Shown: positions 27,075 to 37,172, numbered from the stretch's first letter. The stretch: 64,000 bases of DNA from Proteiniphilum sp. X52 (GCF_003712195.1 NZ_RDSD01000009.1:1-64000), one strand, 5' to 3'. Numbers and translations are program-made. Notes: a model not told the origin generated them from the letters alone.

Positions 27075-27115
27075 GCAGGTTTTAATTATCGTACAAAATA
27101 ATAATTAGAACCTGC
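27075..27115 (+). terminator. Intercistronic hairpin after the SusCD-DUF3823 genes
   Basis: GCAGGTTTTAATTAT at 27075-27089 pairs with ATAATTAGAACCTGC at 27101-27115 (15 bp with one wobble) around an 11-nt loop. It sits between the binding/import genes and the enzyme genes, where a partial terminator or mRNA-end stabiliser would make susCD messages more abundant. Confidence 0.5.
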
Positions 27116-27148
27116 TCCTCTCTGAAATATTCATAAAATCCATTTATT

Positions 27149-28921
27149 ATGAATTTTTTTACAGGTTCCATTGCTTTTCTACTTTCAGGGATACTCCTGT
27201 CCGTTTCCGGATGCGATAAAAAAGGCAGTTTACCGTCATCGTCAATGCAGGAAAAACCGGAAAACGCCATGTATGTATACACATTAAAAGGCTCTTCTAC
27301 GGTGTCATCATATGATGAGGCTATGGCGGTTGCTTGTATCCAGGGCATTTTAAACAGAGACGGAATCCATTTATACGTTTTATCCAACACATTGAATAAA
27401 CCATCTTATTGGCTTGATAAATTTATGGCAAGAGGCTGGTTGGCCGGAAAAGAACAGGTGCCTGTTTCTTCTTTTGAACAATTGTTGGAGTTAACAAAAA
27501 CGAAATTGAAAGGAGTCATCATCTGGGATACGGAAGTGCCTGCTACAATGAATGTGGCAACTACTTTAGCCGGACTCGAAGATGCTCTGGTATTAAGTCC
27601 CGATATGGCGAATACATATTTAGAAAAACTGGGACTGCCTGTTATAAAGGATTTCAGGGGCGTTTTTACGGGTGTGGAAACAGGCAGTAAGAAAAATGAT
27701 GCTTATCGCTGGGCTATCAGGGAATTCCTGGAAACAGGCCGCTGTAATCCGCACTGGTTATATCTGTATGAAGATTCTTACATGACACGCCATAAAGGAA
27801 ATGTGGGATATGTGGTTACCCGTGATTGGGCGGTTTATAACCGTGGTTTTGTTTACGACCTGTCGCCCTGGGGAGACGAAACCCCGTTAGATGATCCGGG
27901 ACAGGCTCTTGGAACGGATTTGCAGACCTATAAGTTGATGTTGGAAGCTGTATTAAAGCTGACCAAAGGTCAACAGATGACTGAAGTAGCAGGTTTTTTT
28001 TCTTTCCCTAAATACAGTAATATAGAAGGTTATCCCAGCAAGCATGATCCGGTGCCCACCGAATGGGAAACTGTTTACCAAATCTCTCCCTATAACTGCT
28101 ATCAAAATACGGTGGCTCATAATTGTTTCAATCAATCCATCCATTCACAGGCACCCCAAAAGCAGATGAAACAAGGGCGTCCGCAGTTGCGTGCCCCGGA
28201 AAACGGGAAAACTTATATCAGCATTCTTATGGCCGACTATGATTCCGCAACTCCTCTATATGAATTTATGCCTACACATTGGGAAGATAAGGCAAGAGGC
28301 TCCATGCCTTTCCTATGGGGTATTAATCCGAACCTGTCTGAATCTTATCCCGATATCATGCAGTATTTATATGAAACAAAAACCGACAATGACTTTTTTG
28401 CTGCAGATGCAAGCGCAGCAGGTTATATGAATCCCAATCGCATCGATCCCGCGTATCTGCCATTATTTATCCGTCATAACAAGAAATTTTACGAACAATG
28501 GGATATGTCTTTGTCCCCGATGGTACTCGATACCGATGAACCCTCACCGGCAGTAAAAGATGCTTTTGTTGAATTCTCGCCTGACGGATTTGCTACTATT
28601 GTCATTGATTTTCAAAATGCCGGCGGAAAATTGCCCGAACCACATATCTGGAAGGGAATGCCGGTAATTGAATTAATTAATAATGCCGGTAATTTTTATA
28701 ATGCGGAGCAAACAGCCCGGGAAATGTCCGTTTCAATACCTGCTTCGAAAGATGAAATCCCCCAATATTATTTTTTCAGAATCATATGGACGAGTCCGAA
28801 TCAGGTAATTTCGGCCATAAACAGATTGAAAGAAATAAGGCCCGAATTGGATATTGAAGTGATTGATGCGTACAACTTTTTTCACTTTTTCAAAACTACA
28901 CACCAGGAAAACAATAAATAA
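27149..28921 (+). CDS. GxGYxYP-family putative glycoside hydrolase (first paralogue)
   Basis: A 590-residue lipoprotein (lipobox SVSGC at about 22). It matches the GxGYxYP family of predicted carbohydrate-active proteins: MYVYTLKGSSTVSSYDEAMA near the start, then GVIIWDTEVPATMNVATTLA, DLSPWGDETPLDDPGQALGT, and a late AAGYMNP in the place of the family signature. The signature is thus degenerate here (A for the first Gly, N for Tyr). The product has a clear relative at 38250-40202 in the same locus. Biochemical function of this family is poorly known to me; a glycosidase role comes from the family name and the context. Its stop overlaps the next start by one base (TAATG). Confidence 0.8.
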   Translation: MNFFTGSIAFLLSGILLSVSGCDKKGSLPSSSMQEKPENAMYVYTLKGSSTVSSYDEAMAVACIQGILNRDGIHLYVLSNTLNKPSYWLDKFMARGWLAGKEQVPVSSFEQLLELTKTKLKGVIIWDTEVPATMNVATTLAGLEDALVLSPDMANTYLEKLGLPVIKDFRGVFTGVETGSKKNDAYRWAIREFLETGRCNPHWLYLYEDSYMTRHKGNVGYVVTRDWAVYNRGFVYDLSPWGDETPLDDPGQALGTDLQTYKLMLEAVLKLTKGQQMTEVAGFFSFPKYSNIEGYPSKHDPVPTEWETVYQISPYNCYQNTVAHNCFNQSIHSQAPQKQMKQGRPQLRAPENGKTYISILMADYDSATPLYEFMPTHWEDKARGSMPFLWGINPNLSESYPDIMQYLYETKTDNDFFAADASAAGYMNPNRIDPAYLPLFIRHNKKFYEQWDMSLSPMVLDTDEPSPAVKDAFVEFSPDGFATIVIDFQNAGGKLPEPHIWKGMPVIELINNAGNFYNAEQTAREMSVSIPASKDEIPQYYFFRIIWTSPNQVISAINRLKEIRPELDIEVIDAYNFFHFFKTTHQENNK

Positions 28922-30276
28922 TGAAAAGAAGAGATTTTTTATCTAATACAGCATTGATAGGTGCGGGTATCCCCTTGGGAATCTCGCCTGTCGCATTGTC
29001 TTCGTGTAGCGGCCAACCTACTGCCAAATTTTATACGCCCGAAGAATTGGGGATGTTTTCTTTTGAAAAAGTAGCACCTGAAGGTAAGCCATTGAAGGCT
29101 GCTTTAATAGGTTGTGGAAGCCGTGGAACGGGAGCTGCACTGCAGTTTCTCGCAGCGGGAAAAGAGTTGTCAATTATTGCGTTGGGTGATGTTTTTGCTG
29201 ACAGGTTGGATAGCTGTAGGAAAATGCTGAAAGAACATCAAAACAATGAGGTGCCTGATGCTAATTGTTTTATAGGATTTGACGCATTCAAGAAAATACT
29301 TGATATGAATGAGGTTGAACTTGTGTTGCTCTGTACGCCTACATTCTTTCGTCCGGAACATTTCAAAGCAGCGGTGGATGCAGGAAAGCATGTTTTTATG
29401 GAAAAACCATGTGCTGTTGATCCGATTGGCATACGGACCGTTATCGCTGCCTCGAAATCTGCTACGGCAAAGGGGCTGACCGTTGTTACAGGTACGCATA
29501 AACGGCATCGCAGGGATTATTGGGAGGCTTTTCTGAAAGTCCGGAACGGGCTTATCGGCGATCTTGTATATGCTACAGCACACGGACATCAAGGAGCTAT
29601 GTGGTTTAAAAACAGACGTCCTGAATGGAATGATATGGAATATTGCATACGTAACTGGTTCAATATCTACTGGCTTAGTGGCGGACTTTTTATAGACCAG
29701 ACAATTCATAATATTGACGTAGCGACATGGTTTTTAGGGCGGACACCGGCAAAGGCAGTCGGATTCGGCGGACGGGCGCAAAGGAAGATTGGTGATACTT
29801 ATGACTTCATGGCTGTAGACTATCATTATGATAACGGTACCCGAATGTTGGCTACAGGTCGTCAGATCGACGGATGTGACGGTAATTTTTCAGAGCAGAT
29901 ATACGGATCAGAGGGTGTTGCTTTACTGACGGATAGTAGCGAAAATGTGATGATTAAGGACTATGAAGGGAACATTTTGTGGCAGTACGATTATAAGGCT
30001 ATGCCCGTAAAGAACCCTTATGAGCAGGAACATGTTCATCTTGTTGAATCAATACGTCTGAATAAGAAGATCAATCAGGCCGAAGCACTTGCATACTCAT
30101 GCCAGATAGCTATATTGGGTTGTGAAGCCGCGTTTTCGGGAAAGGTTTTAACATGGGAAGAGATGATGTCTTCTTCTTTAAAGTATGGCCCTGAAAAGGC
30201 TGAGTTTGGCGCTCTTCCTGACTATCACGAAGGAATAGTTCCTATTCCTGGAAGCGTTCCTAAAGCAACCGAATAG
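28921..30276 (+). CDS. Gfo/Idh/MocA-family oxidoreductase with Tat-type signal
   Basis: The 451-residue protein starts MKRRDFLSNTALIGAGIPLG, a twin-arginine-type signal, so it should work outside the cytoplasm with its nucleotide cofactor bound. The Rossmann part reads KAALIGCGSRGTGAALQFLA near 58-77. GKHVFMEKPCAVDPIG carries the family EKP motif, and a C-terminal substrate domain follows (SGGLFIDQTIHNIDVATWFL, with the conserved His). Related proteins either hydrolyse glycosides through an NAD redox step (GH109-like) or oxidise sugars at C3. The DUF1080 gene next door favours the second. It is translationally coupled to the GxGYxYP gene. Confidence 0.88.
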   Translation: MKRRDFLSNTALIGAGIPLGISPVALSSCSGQPTAKFYTPEELGMFSFEKVAPEGKPLKAALIGCGSRGTGAALQFLAAGKELSIIALGDVFADRLDSCRKMLKEHQNNEVPDANCFIGFDAFKKILDMNEVELVLLCTPTFFRPEHFKAAVDAGKHVFMEKPCAVDPIGIRTVIAASKSATAKGLTVVTGTHKRHRRDYWEAFLKVRNGLIGDLVYATAHGHQGAMWFKNRRPEWNDMEYCIRNWFNIYWLSGGLFIDQTIHNIDVATWFLGRTPAKAVGFGGRAQRKIGDTYDFMAVDYHYDNGTRMLATGRQIDGCDGNFSEQIYGSEGVALLTDSSENVMIKDYEGNILWQYDYKAMPVKNPYEQEHVHLVESIRLNKKINQAEALAYSCQIAILGCEAAFSGKVLTWEEMMSSSLKYGPEKAEFGALPDYHEGIVPIPGSVPKATE

Positions 30277-30298
30277 TCAAGCAATAATAGTAACAAAA

Positions 30299-30973
30299 AT
30301 GACTAAGAATATAGCAGTAATCTCTTTTACGGCATTGTTTGTAACGTTAGTGTCGGTATCGGCTTTTGCCGAAGGAAAGGACGGATGGAAACCTTTATTC
30401 GGAGTGGATCTGTCGGATGCAATGTACGATAAGAATGTATGGACCCTTTCGGATGGTGTTCTGACGGCATCGCAGGATCAGGCTATATGGTCAGCAAGAG
30501 AGTATGAGAACTTCATTTTGGAACTGGAATTTAAAAACGAACATGAAACGAATTCCGGTGTAATAGTTTATTGCTCGGACAGAGATAATTGGGTTGCTAA
30601 TGCGGTGGAGGTTCAGATCACAGATGATTATTGCGAAAAATGGAGTACCTCCCCTTTAAGTTGGCAATGCGGAGCTATTTTCGGGCATCTCGCAGCAAAA
30701 AAACAGAAAGTGGTTCGCAAACCAGGGGAATGGAATTCAATGAAAATAACCTGTAAAGGTAAAATGATTACTGTGATACTCAACGAGAAAAAGGTCACGC
30801 GGATGGATATGAGCAAATGGACCTCAAGTGAGGTGAATCCCGACGGCACAAAAGTATTGGAAATTCACCCGATACCATTTGCAGAATTGCCCGTGAAAGG
30901 ATATATCGGCTTTCAGGGTAAACACGGCGATGCTACGATATGGTTTAGGAATATTAGGATAAAAGAATTATAA
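30299..30973 (+). CDS. DUF1080 protein (3-keto-glycoside hydrolase-like)
   Basis: A 224-residue secreted protein (signal ends about VSAFA, residue 24) with a single jelly-roll DUF1080 domain: DGWKPLFGVDLSDAMYDKNV, then NFILELEFKNEHETNSGVIV, then PVKGYIGFQGKHGDATIWFR near the end. Members of this family cleave glycosides whose sugar has been oxidised at C3 by a partner dehydrogenase. The partner here would be the Gfo/Idh/MocA protein 22 nt upstream. This gives the locus an oxidation-elimination route besides normal hydrolases. Activity is inferred from family and neighbours. Confidence 0.85.
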   Translation: MTKNIAVISFTALFVTLVSVSAFAEGKDGWKPLFGVDLSDAMYDKNVWTLSDGVLTASQDQAIWSAREYENFILELEFKNEHETNSGVIVYCSDRDNWVANAVEVQITDDYCEKWSTSPLSWQCGAIFGHLAAKKQKVVRKPGEWNSMKITCKGKMITVILNEKKVTRMDMSKWTSSEVNPDGTKVLEIHPIPFAELPVKGYIGFQGKHGDATIWFRNIRIKEL

Positions 30974-30991
30974 ACGGAAAATATTATAGAG

Positions 30992-33055
30992 ATGATTATC
31001 AGAATAAAACAGTTCATGATGGTATTGGTGGCGCTTTTGATAGTGGCTGGAAGTGTTTTTGGACAAGAACCCCTGTTAAATAAAAACGCATCGTCTTTGG
31101 ATTGGCGCTTATGGTGCTACAGGCCCAATGTATGGAGAATGAACTTTAATTTTGAACAGCTTTCCGGAAGTTGGGCCGAACATTCCGATTTACCGATGAC
31201 AGTGCCCGGATCGGTTCAGAATGCATTGAAAAAAGCAGATGTGATAGACGATTGGAATGTGGGAGTGAATAGTAGAAATGCCGAGTGGATAGAAAATCGT
31301 GAATGGCTTGTCGTGGCAAAACTTCCGGACAATATCAAAGCCAAAGAAGGTGAGAAAATATTTGTAAGATGCAAGGGGTTGGATTACAGGGGTATATTGA
31401 TGGTTAACGGACATGAAGCCGGCCGATTTGACAATGCTTTTATACCCTATAGTTTTTTGATCAGCCCATACCTTAAAGAGAGTAATAATAACATTGTTTT
31501 TATATTTGAGTGCCCGCCTAAGAATCTAGCCCAGATCGGCTGGACTTCACGTATTACCGATTGGAAACCCAGATTTAACTACGGTTGGGACTGGATGCCG
31601 AGAATTGTACAGATAGGTATATGGGACGATATTTTTATCGAGACGGTAAAAGAGGACCAGATGGGATTCGATGGGTTGAAGGTATTTGCTTCAGCCGACC
31701 GTGCAAAGGATACTGGATCATTATCGGTTTCAGCCCGATTCAATAATTTTGCCGGATCGGGGCAGGTAAATATTACTCTTTCCGATGGGTCGGGAAAGAA
31801 ACTTATCAATGAAAACCTATCGGTAAGGCAGATCGAAGAGAAAAAAGAGTGGAATAACCTGAAAATAAAACACTGGTGGCCTAACGGACTTGGGCAGCAA
31901 CCATTATACCTCTTGACGATAACACTCAAAGATACCCAAGGCAATGAAATACAGCAGGAAACCAAACGGATCGGTTTCCGTACAATCGACTGGCTTCCAG
32001 CCAAAGGAGCACCTGCCGGAGCAGATCCCTGGATCTGCAGTGTGAACAATACTCCGGTATTTTTGCAAGGAATAAACTGGACGCCCATACGCCCTAACTT
32101 TGCAGACCTCACAGCGGAAGATTACAGGCAGAGACTACAGATGTATAAAGATATGGGTATAAATACTATCCGTATCTGGGGTGGAGGTTTCCCCGAGAAA
32201 ACGTGGTTGTATGATTTATGCGATGAGATGGGCATCCTTGTCTGGCAGGATTTTCCGCTCAGTTCCTCCGGATTGGATAACTACCCCCCCGAAGGATCTC
32301 AGGAAGTTTACGTGATCTCACAAATCGCTACGCAGTATGTGAAGAGATTGCATCACCATGCCAGCTTATTGCTGTGGTGCGGAGGGAATGAACTGTATGA
32401 AAAAGGTGATGTGGCCCCTATAACCGACCAACATGCGATGATCAAAGCGATAAAAGAGACCGTTTTTTTGCTTGATCCTGCAAGACGGTTTGTTGAAGCC
32501 AGCCCTTCCGGCCCCAGTATTTATGGCGATCACAGTACGTTTGGAACCGGCCGGAACTGGGATGTACACGGTCCGTGGGACTTGCCATATACGGAACACG
32601 ATAAAACCATGAATGCTGTTGAAGATTTCTGGAGTAAAGACGACGCCATGTTCCGTTCTGAAGTCGGGGTACCGGGGGCTATGTCGGTCGAGATGATGAA
32701 TAAATACAAAGGAGAGTTCCGTTTACTTCCGGCAAGTATGGATAACCCGCTGTGGCGGAGTGTTTGCTGGTGGCTGCAGTGGGAAGAATATAAACAAACC
32801 GGAAAAAGTACCGGCGACATCCATGAATATGTAGACTGGAGTCAGGACCGACAAACCAAAGGACTTGCCCTTGCATTGAAAAAAAGCAAGGACAGATTTC
32901 CGGCTTGCGGCGGATTTATTATCTGGATGGGACACGATAGCTATCCTTGTATGATCAATACGTCACTTATTGATTTTGATGGTAATCCGAAACCTGTAGC
33001 GGCTGAGTTAAGTAAAATATGGAAAGACAATTCATATCTGACACCCGGGCTTTGA
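30992..33055 (+). CDS. GH2 beta-mannosidase
   Basis: A 687-residue exported enzyme (signal ends about GSVFGQ). Domain order: sugar-binding jelly roll (RMNFNFEQLSGSWAEHS, NREWLVVAKLP), immunoglobulin-like domain, TIM barrel from about 330. The region FNYGWDWMPRIVQIGIWDDI is typical of beta-mannosidases. The acid/base is E467 in WCGGNELYEKG and the nucleophile E557 in FRSEVGVPG. It would release terminal beta-linked mannose. It ends shortly after the barrel and lacks the extra C-terminal beta domains of longer family members (about 850). It lies 18 nt after DUF1080. Confidence 0.9.
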   Translation: MIIRIKQFMMVLVALLIVAGSVFGQEPLLNKNASSLDWRLWCYRPNVWRMNFNFEQLSGSWAEHSDLPMTVPGSVQNALKKADVIDDWNVGVNSRNAEWIENREWLVVAKLPDNIKAKEGEKIFVRCKGLDYRGILMVNGHEAGRFDNAFIPYSFLISPYLKESNNNIVFIFECPPKNLAQIGWTSRITDWKPRFNYGWDWMPRIVQIGIWDDIFIETVKEDQMGFDGLKVFASADRAKDTGSLSVSARFNNFAGSGQVNITLSDGSGKKLINENLSVRQIEEKKEWNNLKIKHWWPNGLGQQPLYLLTITLKDTQGNEIQQETKRIGFRTIDWLPAKGAPAGADPWICSVNNTPVFLQGINWTPIRPNFADLTAEDYRQRLQMYKDMGINTIRIWGGGFPEKTWLYDLCDEMGILVWQDFPLSSSGLDNYPPEGSQEVYVISQIATQYVKRLHHHASLLLWCGGNELYEKGDVAPITDQHAMIKAIKETVFLLDPARRFVEASPSGPSIYGDHSTFGTGRNWDVHGPWDLPYTEHDKTMNAVEDFWSKDDAMFRSEVGVPGAMSVEMMNKYKGEFRLLPASMDNPLWRSVCWWLQWEEYKQTGKSTGDIHEYVDWSQDRQTKGLALALKKSKDRFPACGGFIIWMGHDSYPCMINTSLIDFDGNPKPVAAELSKIWKDNSYLTPGL

Positions 33056-33138
33056 CTGAATGTCCTTATTTGACATTCCTGGGAATGTCGTTTAAACTTA
33101 CAAACAAAACCATATCAATTTAAATATAACTTTGACTT

Positions 33139-34530
33139 ATGAGTTTTCAAAAACCAATCATCCTGTTCATTGCTTTGTTTTATGTTTCCTTTGGTGCATG
33201 TAATGATAAAGATGCTATAGACAAGCCCGAAGAGTTGACAAAAGCAGACTATCCGAATCCAGTTATTAATCCAGACCCGATAGTAGATTACAACCTTTGG
33301 AAAATAGAAAACGGGAAATTCTATTTAGACGGAGAATGGGTGTTTCTTAAGATTGCCAAACCGTTAATTGATTTTTCTGATGCGGAGCAAGTTGAAAGGC
33401 TTATTTCCAATCTGAATACTTTTCGAAATAAATATTTCAATACGATTGAGTTGAATTGTTATTGGCATCATTTTGACACTGATGGGGATGGTATTCCGGA
33501 CAAGTCGCTCGCTCCTCTCGCTAAATTGGTCGATGCCATCTATGCAAAAGGTATGTATCCCTGTCTTTCGGTTGAAACCTATGCTGTCGGCGGAGGCACA
33601 ATTCCCGAAGATTTCTGGGATTTATATCCGGATGCCTTTGCCATCAATGAAAAAGGTGAAAAAGTTACCGATACCGAATATGGATTCGGGTCAAAAGTGG
33701 TTTCGATTTTTCATCCCGGATACAGGACGACAGCTCATACATTCATCAAAAGTCTGGCAAAAGGAATTGATACCCGGAAAATATTGTATTTCGAAACTAC
33801 GGTAGAACCTCAATATATGGGAGCCATAGCCCTCTGTTACAGCGAAGCCGCCCGGGATGAATATCGTAAGTGGAGAGATATAAATCAACTGACCGGTCCC
33901 GATTCGGAAATGCCTTCAACCTTTCCTGTTCCCGCTTCATTTATTACGAATGCGACGTGGAACAAGTTCAGGGCCCAGTTCCTTGCCAGATGGGTCAATG
34001 AGGATGCGGCTGCATACCGGGAAATAGCCGGGGAGAAAGCATATGTTGCAGTGGATTATTTGGATGCAAATGAAAATGAACAACAATTAAGGATGGGAGA
34101 TCCGGTTGAGTTTTTATCGCATCTTACAGCCGCCAATATCATCCAGGTAAACTGGACATGGTATTTTCCGGATAATAAACCCAATCAAAAAGCGTACGAC
34201 CGGGTATGGCAGGTAAGAAAAGCGACGGGAAAAGACTGGGCAATTGCGGAACACATGACATTTAACGGAAGTGATTTTGTCCATTTCAAAGAGAGTGAAC
34301 TGGAGTCAATTCTGGAAAATACATTGACTCAAGGTACCCGGTTTGGATGGGAATTTGTAAGTGTGACGAACGATTCGAATGGAAGCTTCAGTTTGTATAA
34401 CAGTGATTGGTCCCCAAAAAGAGTAATGAAATTTGTAGACCAGTATTGGGGGTATTGGTTGCATAGGATAAAAGTTATTGATAAAAACGAAAATGTTTAT
34501 ACCATAACCAAACAAAATAAACCAAAATGA
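33139..34530 (+). CDS. Unassigned barrel-type glycoside hydrolase-like lipoprotein
   Basis: A 463-residue lipoprotein with lipobox SFGAC (Cys about residue 20). The rest reads like a TIM-barrel glycosidase: FFLDGEWVFLKIAKP-type opening (actual YLDGEWVFLKIAK), FNTIELNCYWHHFDTDGDG, then GMYPCLSVETYAVGGGT. Two well-placed acids are E223 in FETTVEPQY and E371 in IAEHMTFNGSD. They are spaced like the acid/base and nucleophile of clan GH-A retaining enzymes on strands 4 and 7. I do not recognise the family. It overlaps the GH38 start by 4 nt (ATGA), so it is tightly coupled to an alpha-mannosidase, and a mannoside or mannosyl-conjugate substrate is likely. Confidence 0.75.
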   Translation: MSFQKPIILFIALFYVSFGACNDKDAIDKPEELTKADYPNPVINPDPIVDYNLWKIENGKFYLDGEWVFLKIAKPLIDFSDAEQVERLISNLNTFRNKYFNTIELNCYWHHFDTDGDGIPDKSLAPLAKLVDAIYAKGMYPCLSVETYAVGGGTIPEDFWDLYPDAFAINEKGEKVTDTEYGFGSKVVSIFHPGYRTTAHTFIKSLAKGIDTRKILYFETTVEPQYMGAIALCYSEAARDEYRKWRDINQLTGPDSEMPSTFPVPASFITNATWNKFRAQFLARWVNEDAAAYREIAGEKAYVAVDYLDANENEQQLRMGDPVEFLSHLTAANIIQVNWTWYFPDNKPNQKAYDRVWQVRKATGKDWAIAEHMTFNGSDFVHFKESELESILENTLTQGTRFGWEFVSVTNDSNGSFSLYNSDWSPKRVMKFVDQYWGYWLHRIKVIDKNENVYTITKQNKPK

Positions 34531-37172
34531 AGAGAAATGTACTGTTGTTACTGATTGCAGGTTATACTTGTATAAACCTGTATGCTGGTACTCCCAGAAA
34601 AAAGGTTGCCGGGACGGACATTCCCACGAAACAAGACACCATTATGCTTATCGGGCATGCCCATCAGGATATGAACTGGCTGTGGAAAACCGCCGAAACG
34701 CAAAAGATGGCGGTGGATAACTTGCGGCAGGCAGTAGCCTTTATGAAGGAGTTTCCCGACTACACTATGCTGCAAAGTCAGGCTGCTGTTTACCATTTTG
34801 TGGAATTGAACGACCCACGTACTTTTGAGTTGATTAAGAAGTATATAACCGAAGGGAGGCTTGAACCTGTCGGTGGTATGTGGACGGAAGGTGATACTAA
34901 CCTCTCGTCGGGTGAGGCGCTGTGCCGCTCGTTCTTGCAGGCACAACGCTACTTTCAGCAGCACTTCGGACGCACTGCCCGTGTTGGCTGGCTTCCCGAC
35001 AACTTCGGACACGTAGCACAACTGCCGCAACTGCTCCGACTCGCTGGAATGAACTATTTCTACCACATGCGCTGTAGCCCCACAAACGGACCATATTGGT
35101 GGATAGGACCCGATTCGACCCGCATTCTCGCATACACTAATGAGGATTATAATGGAACGGTACACGAAGGTCTTAAAGATCAGCTGGATGTGTTTGCTCC
35201 TGGAAAACGCCTTATATTCCAGCCTGTTGGAGAGGGAGACCACGGCGGTGGCCCAACACGTAACGACATCAACAAGGCGCACGAGTTTGACAAAGACCCG
35301 TCTAAGCCCGCTTATGTCTTTGCTACTGCCGAACAGTACTTCCGCACGATGGAGCCGAAGATGGACGGTCGTCCCACGCACCGTGGCGAGATGCAGTTCA
35401 TCTTTGAGGGCTGCTACACCACCGTTGCCGACACCAAAGAGGGCAACCGCAACTGCGAAAACCTGCTCTATAGCTCCGAACTGTTGAGCACGCTGCGCTG
35501 GCTCGACGGCGCCAAATACCCCGCCGACGAGTTGCGCGAGATGTGGCGCACTGTAACCTTCAATCAGTTCCATGACATTCTGCCCGGATCGGCTATCTAT
35601 GAGGCTAACAAAGAGGCGCACGCCAAGTATATGGACGTGCAATGGAAAGCCGAAGCCCTGCGTAACAAAGCCTTTTATGGCATCACTGATGATATAAAGT
35701 TCAAAACAGACAAGGGACAGCCTGTTGTGGCGTTCAACCAGCAACCGGTTGGAGGCAAAAAAATAGTCGAAGCGACGGTCTATTCCTACGACCTGCCCGT
35801 AAGTATTCAGGGCAACCCTTGGGGTGATTATTATGGCGCCGCCAACATCCGCCTTGCCGACAAATCTCCGGTTGCGACCGTACTCGTGAGCGATGGTACA
35901 GGTAAAACCTATCCAGCGCAGATAGTTTACAGTAAACGTACCCCACCGCTGTGGGAGAGCAAAGTGCGCTTCATCGTTGATGATATGCCCGCAGGCGGTT
36001 ACCGCACCTTCTACGTTGACGTTACCAAAACCGGCGACTACAACAAGCCTATCCCCTTTGCCGACAATACCTTTGAAACAGACTATTACAAGGTGAAAAT
36101 CAATATGCAAAACGGAAACATTATCAGCCTTTTCGACAAACGGACCGGTACCGAATATGTGCGTCCTGGCTGGGAGATGAATCGTCTGCAGATATACCTT
36201 GAAGATCGACGCGGCGAGATGAAAGCATGGTGGCTCAACAAGGTTCAGGCTGAAGATGAGGTTACCGACGTCAAAAGCGTTCGCATAGCTGAGAACGGAC
36301 CTGTGCGCGCTACCATAGAGGCCGTCAAGATGTGGGGTAAATCTAAATTTATCATCCGCACCATTATTTACAAGTCGCATCCACGTATAGAATATGAAGT
36401 TGAAGCACATTGGCTCGAAACTAATAGCCCATACAACGACACACCAATGTTGAGGGCAATTTTCCCAATAGCAATGAAAAATCCTAAATTTATGTGCCAC
36501 ACACCTTTTTATGCTTCGGATCGTACAACTACCCATTCTTTCGGCGAACATAACGGCAGCGCTGAACATGGACGCACCCTTAACGACGGTCAGGAAGTGC
36601 CTGCTCAAAAATGGGTTGATCTGAGTCTCGACAAAGCCGGTATAGCTCTGCTTAATGCTTCCAAGTACGGACACTCGTTTAAAGATGGCAACCTACGCCT
36701 CTCACTATTCCGCTCGGCAGGAGAACCAGACATCTATCCTAATATAGGAAAGTTTAAAGTACGTTACGCATTACTGCCCCATGAAGGTGGACTCTCACCT
36801 GAAATATGGAATGAAGGTGATGATTTCAATGTCCCGGTCTATGCTATTGAACCACTTTCACGCTCAACAGGCGTTTCCAAAAATGCCAATCGTCCTGAGG
36901 AGATGTCATTTTTATCACTTGCGCCTGCCAATGTGATGCTGTCAGGTGTCAAGCAGTCGGAAGACGGCACAATGCTTGTCGTAAGGATTTATGAAACAGA
37001 AGGAAAAGCAACCGATGCCACACTGCAACTGCCTGTAAAAGCTGGTAAGGCAACCGTGCTTGACCTGCTCGAAAACCCGCTGAAAGGCGCCAAAACGCCC
37101 GTGCTGAGTAACGGCTCGCTGAGAGTTTCGCTGAAACCGTATGAAATCATTACAATAGGAATAAAAAGATGA
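34527..37172 (+). CDS. GH38 alpha-mannosidase
   Basis: An 881-residue exported enzyme (signal ends about NLYAGTP). The catalytic zinc site begins IGHAHQDMNWLW, with H44, H46 and D48. The nucleophile is D158 in WLPDNFGH. The helical middle domain and large C-terminal beta region (RPGWEMNRLQIYLEDRRGEM, then RIEYEVEAHWLETNSPYNDT) complete the fold. It cleaves alpha-mannosyl bonds with retention. The central 1.8 kb is richer in G+C and in CGC/GCC codons than the genes before and after it, so part or all may come from another lineage. It overlaps the neighbours on both sides by 4 nt, so it is well integrated in the operon. Confidence 0.92.
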   Translation: MKRNVLLLLIAGYTCINLYAGTPRKKVAGTDIPTKQDTIMLIGHAHQDMNWLWKTAETQKMAVDNLRQAVAFMKEFPDYTMLQSQAAVYHFVELNDPRTFELIKKYITEGRLEPVGGMWTEGDTNLSSGEALCRSFLQAQRYFQQHFGRTARVGWLPDNFGHVAQLPQLLRLAGMNYFYHMRCSPTNGPYWWIGPDSTRILAYTNEDYNGTVHEGLKDQLDVFAPGKRLIFQPVGEGDHGGGPTRNDINKAHEFDKDPSKPAYVFATAEQYFRTMEPKMDGRPTHRGEMQFIFEGCYTTVADTKEGNRNCENLLYSSELLSTLRWLDGAKYPADELREMWRTVTFNQFHDILPGSAIYEANKEAHAKYMDVQWKAEALRNKAFYGITDDIKFKTDKGQPVVAFNQQPVGGKKIVEATVYSYDLPVSIQGNPWGDYYGAANIRLADKSPVATVLVSDGTGKTYPAQIVYSKRTPPLWESKVRFIVDDMPAGGYRTFYVDVTKTGDYNKPIPFADNTFETDYYKVKINMQNGNIISLFDKRTGTEYVRPGWEMNRLQIYLEDRRGEMKAWWLNKVQAEDEVTDVKSVRIAENGPVRATIEAVKMWGKSKFIIRTIIYKSHPRIEYEVEAHWLETNSPYNDTPMLRAIFPIAMKNPKFMCHTPFYASDRTTTHSFGEHNGSAEHGRTLNDGQEVPAQKWVDLSLDKAGIALLNASKYGHSFKDGNLRLSLFRSAGEPDIYPNIGKFKVRYALLPHEGGLSPEIWNEGDDFNVPVYAIEPLSRSTGVSKNANRPEEMSFLSLAPANVMLSGVKQSEDGTMLVVRIYETEGKATDATLQLPVKAGKATVLDLLENPLKGAKTPVLSNGSLRVSLKPYEIITIGIKR

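Noticed and set aside
34548-36674. A 708-codon open frame on the minus strand within GH38
   Set aside because: It lies wholly antisense to a clear GH38 gene with catalytic motifs, shows no domain I recognise, and its openness follows from the G+C-rich codon usage of the sense gene.
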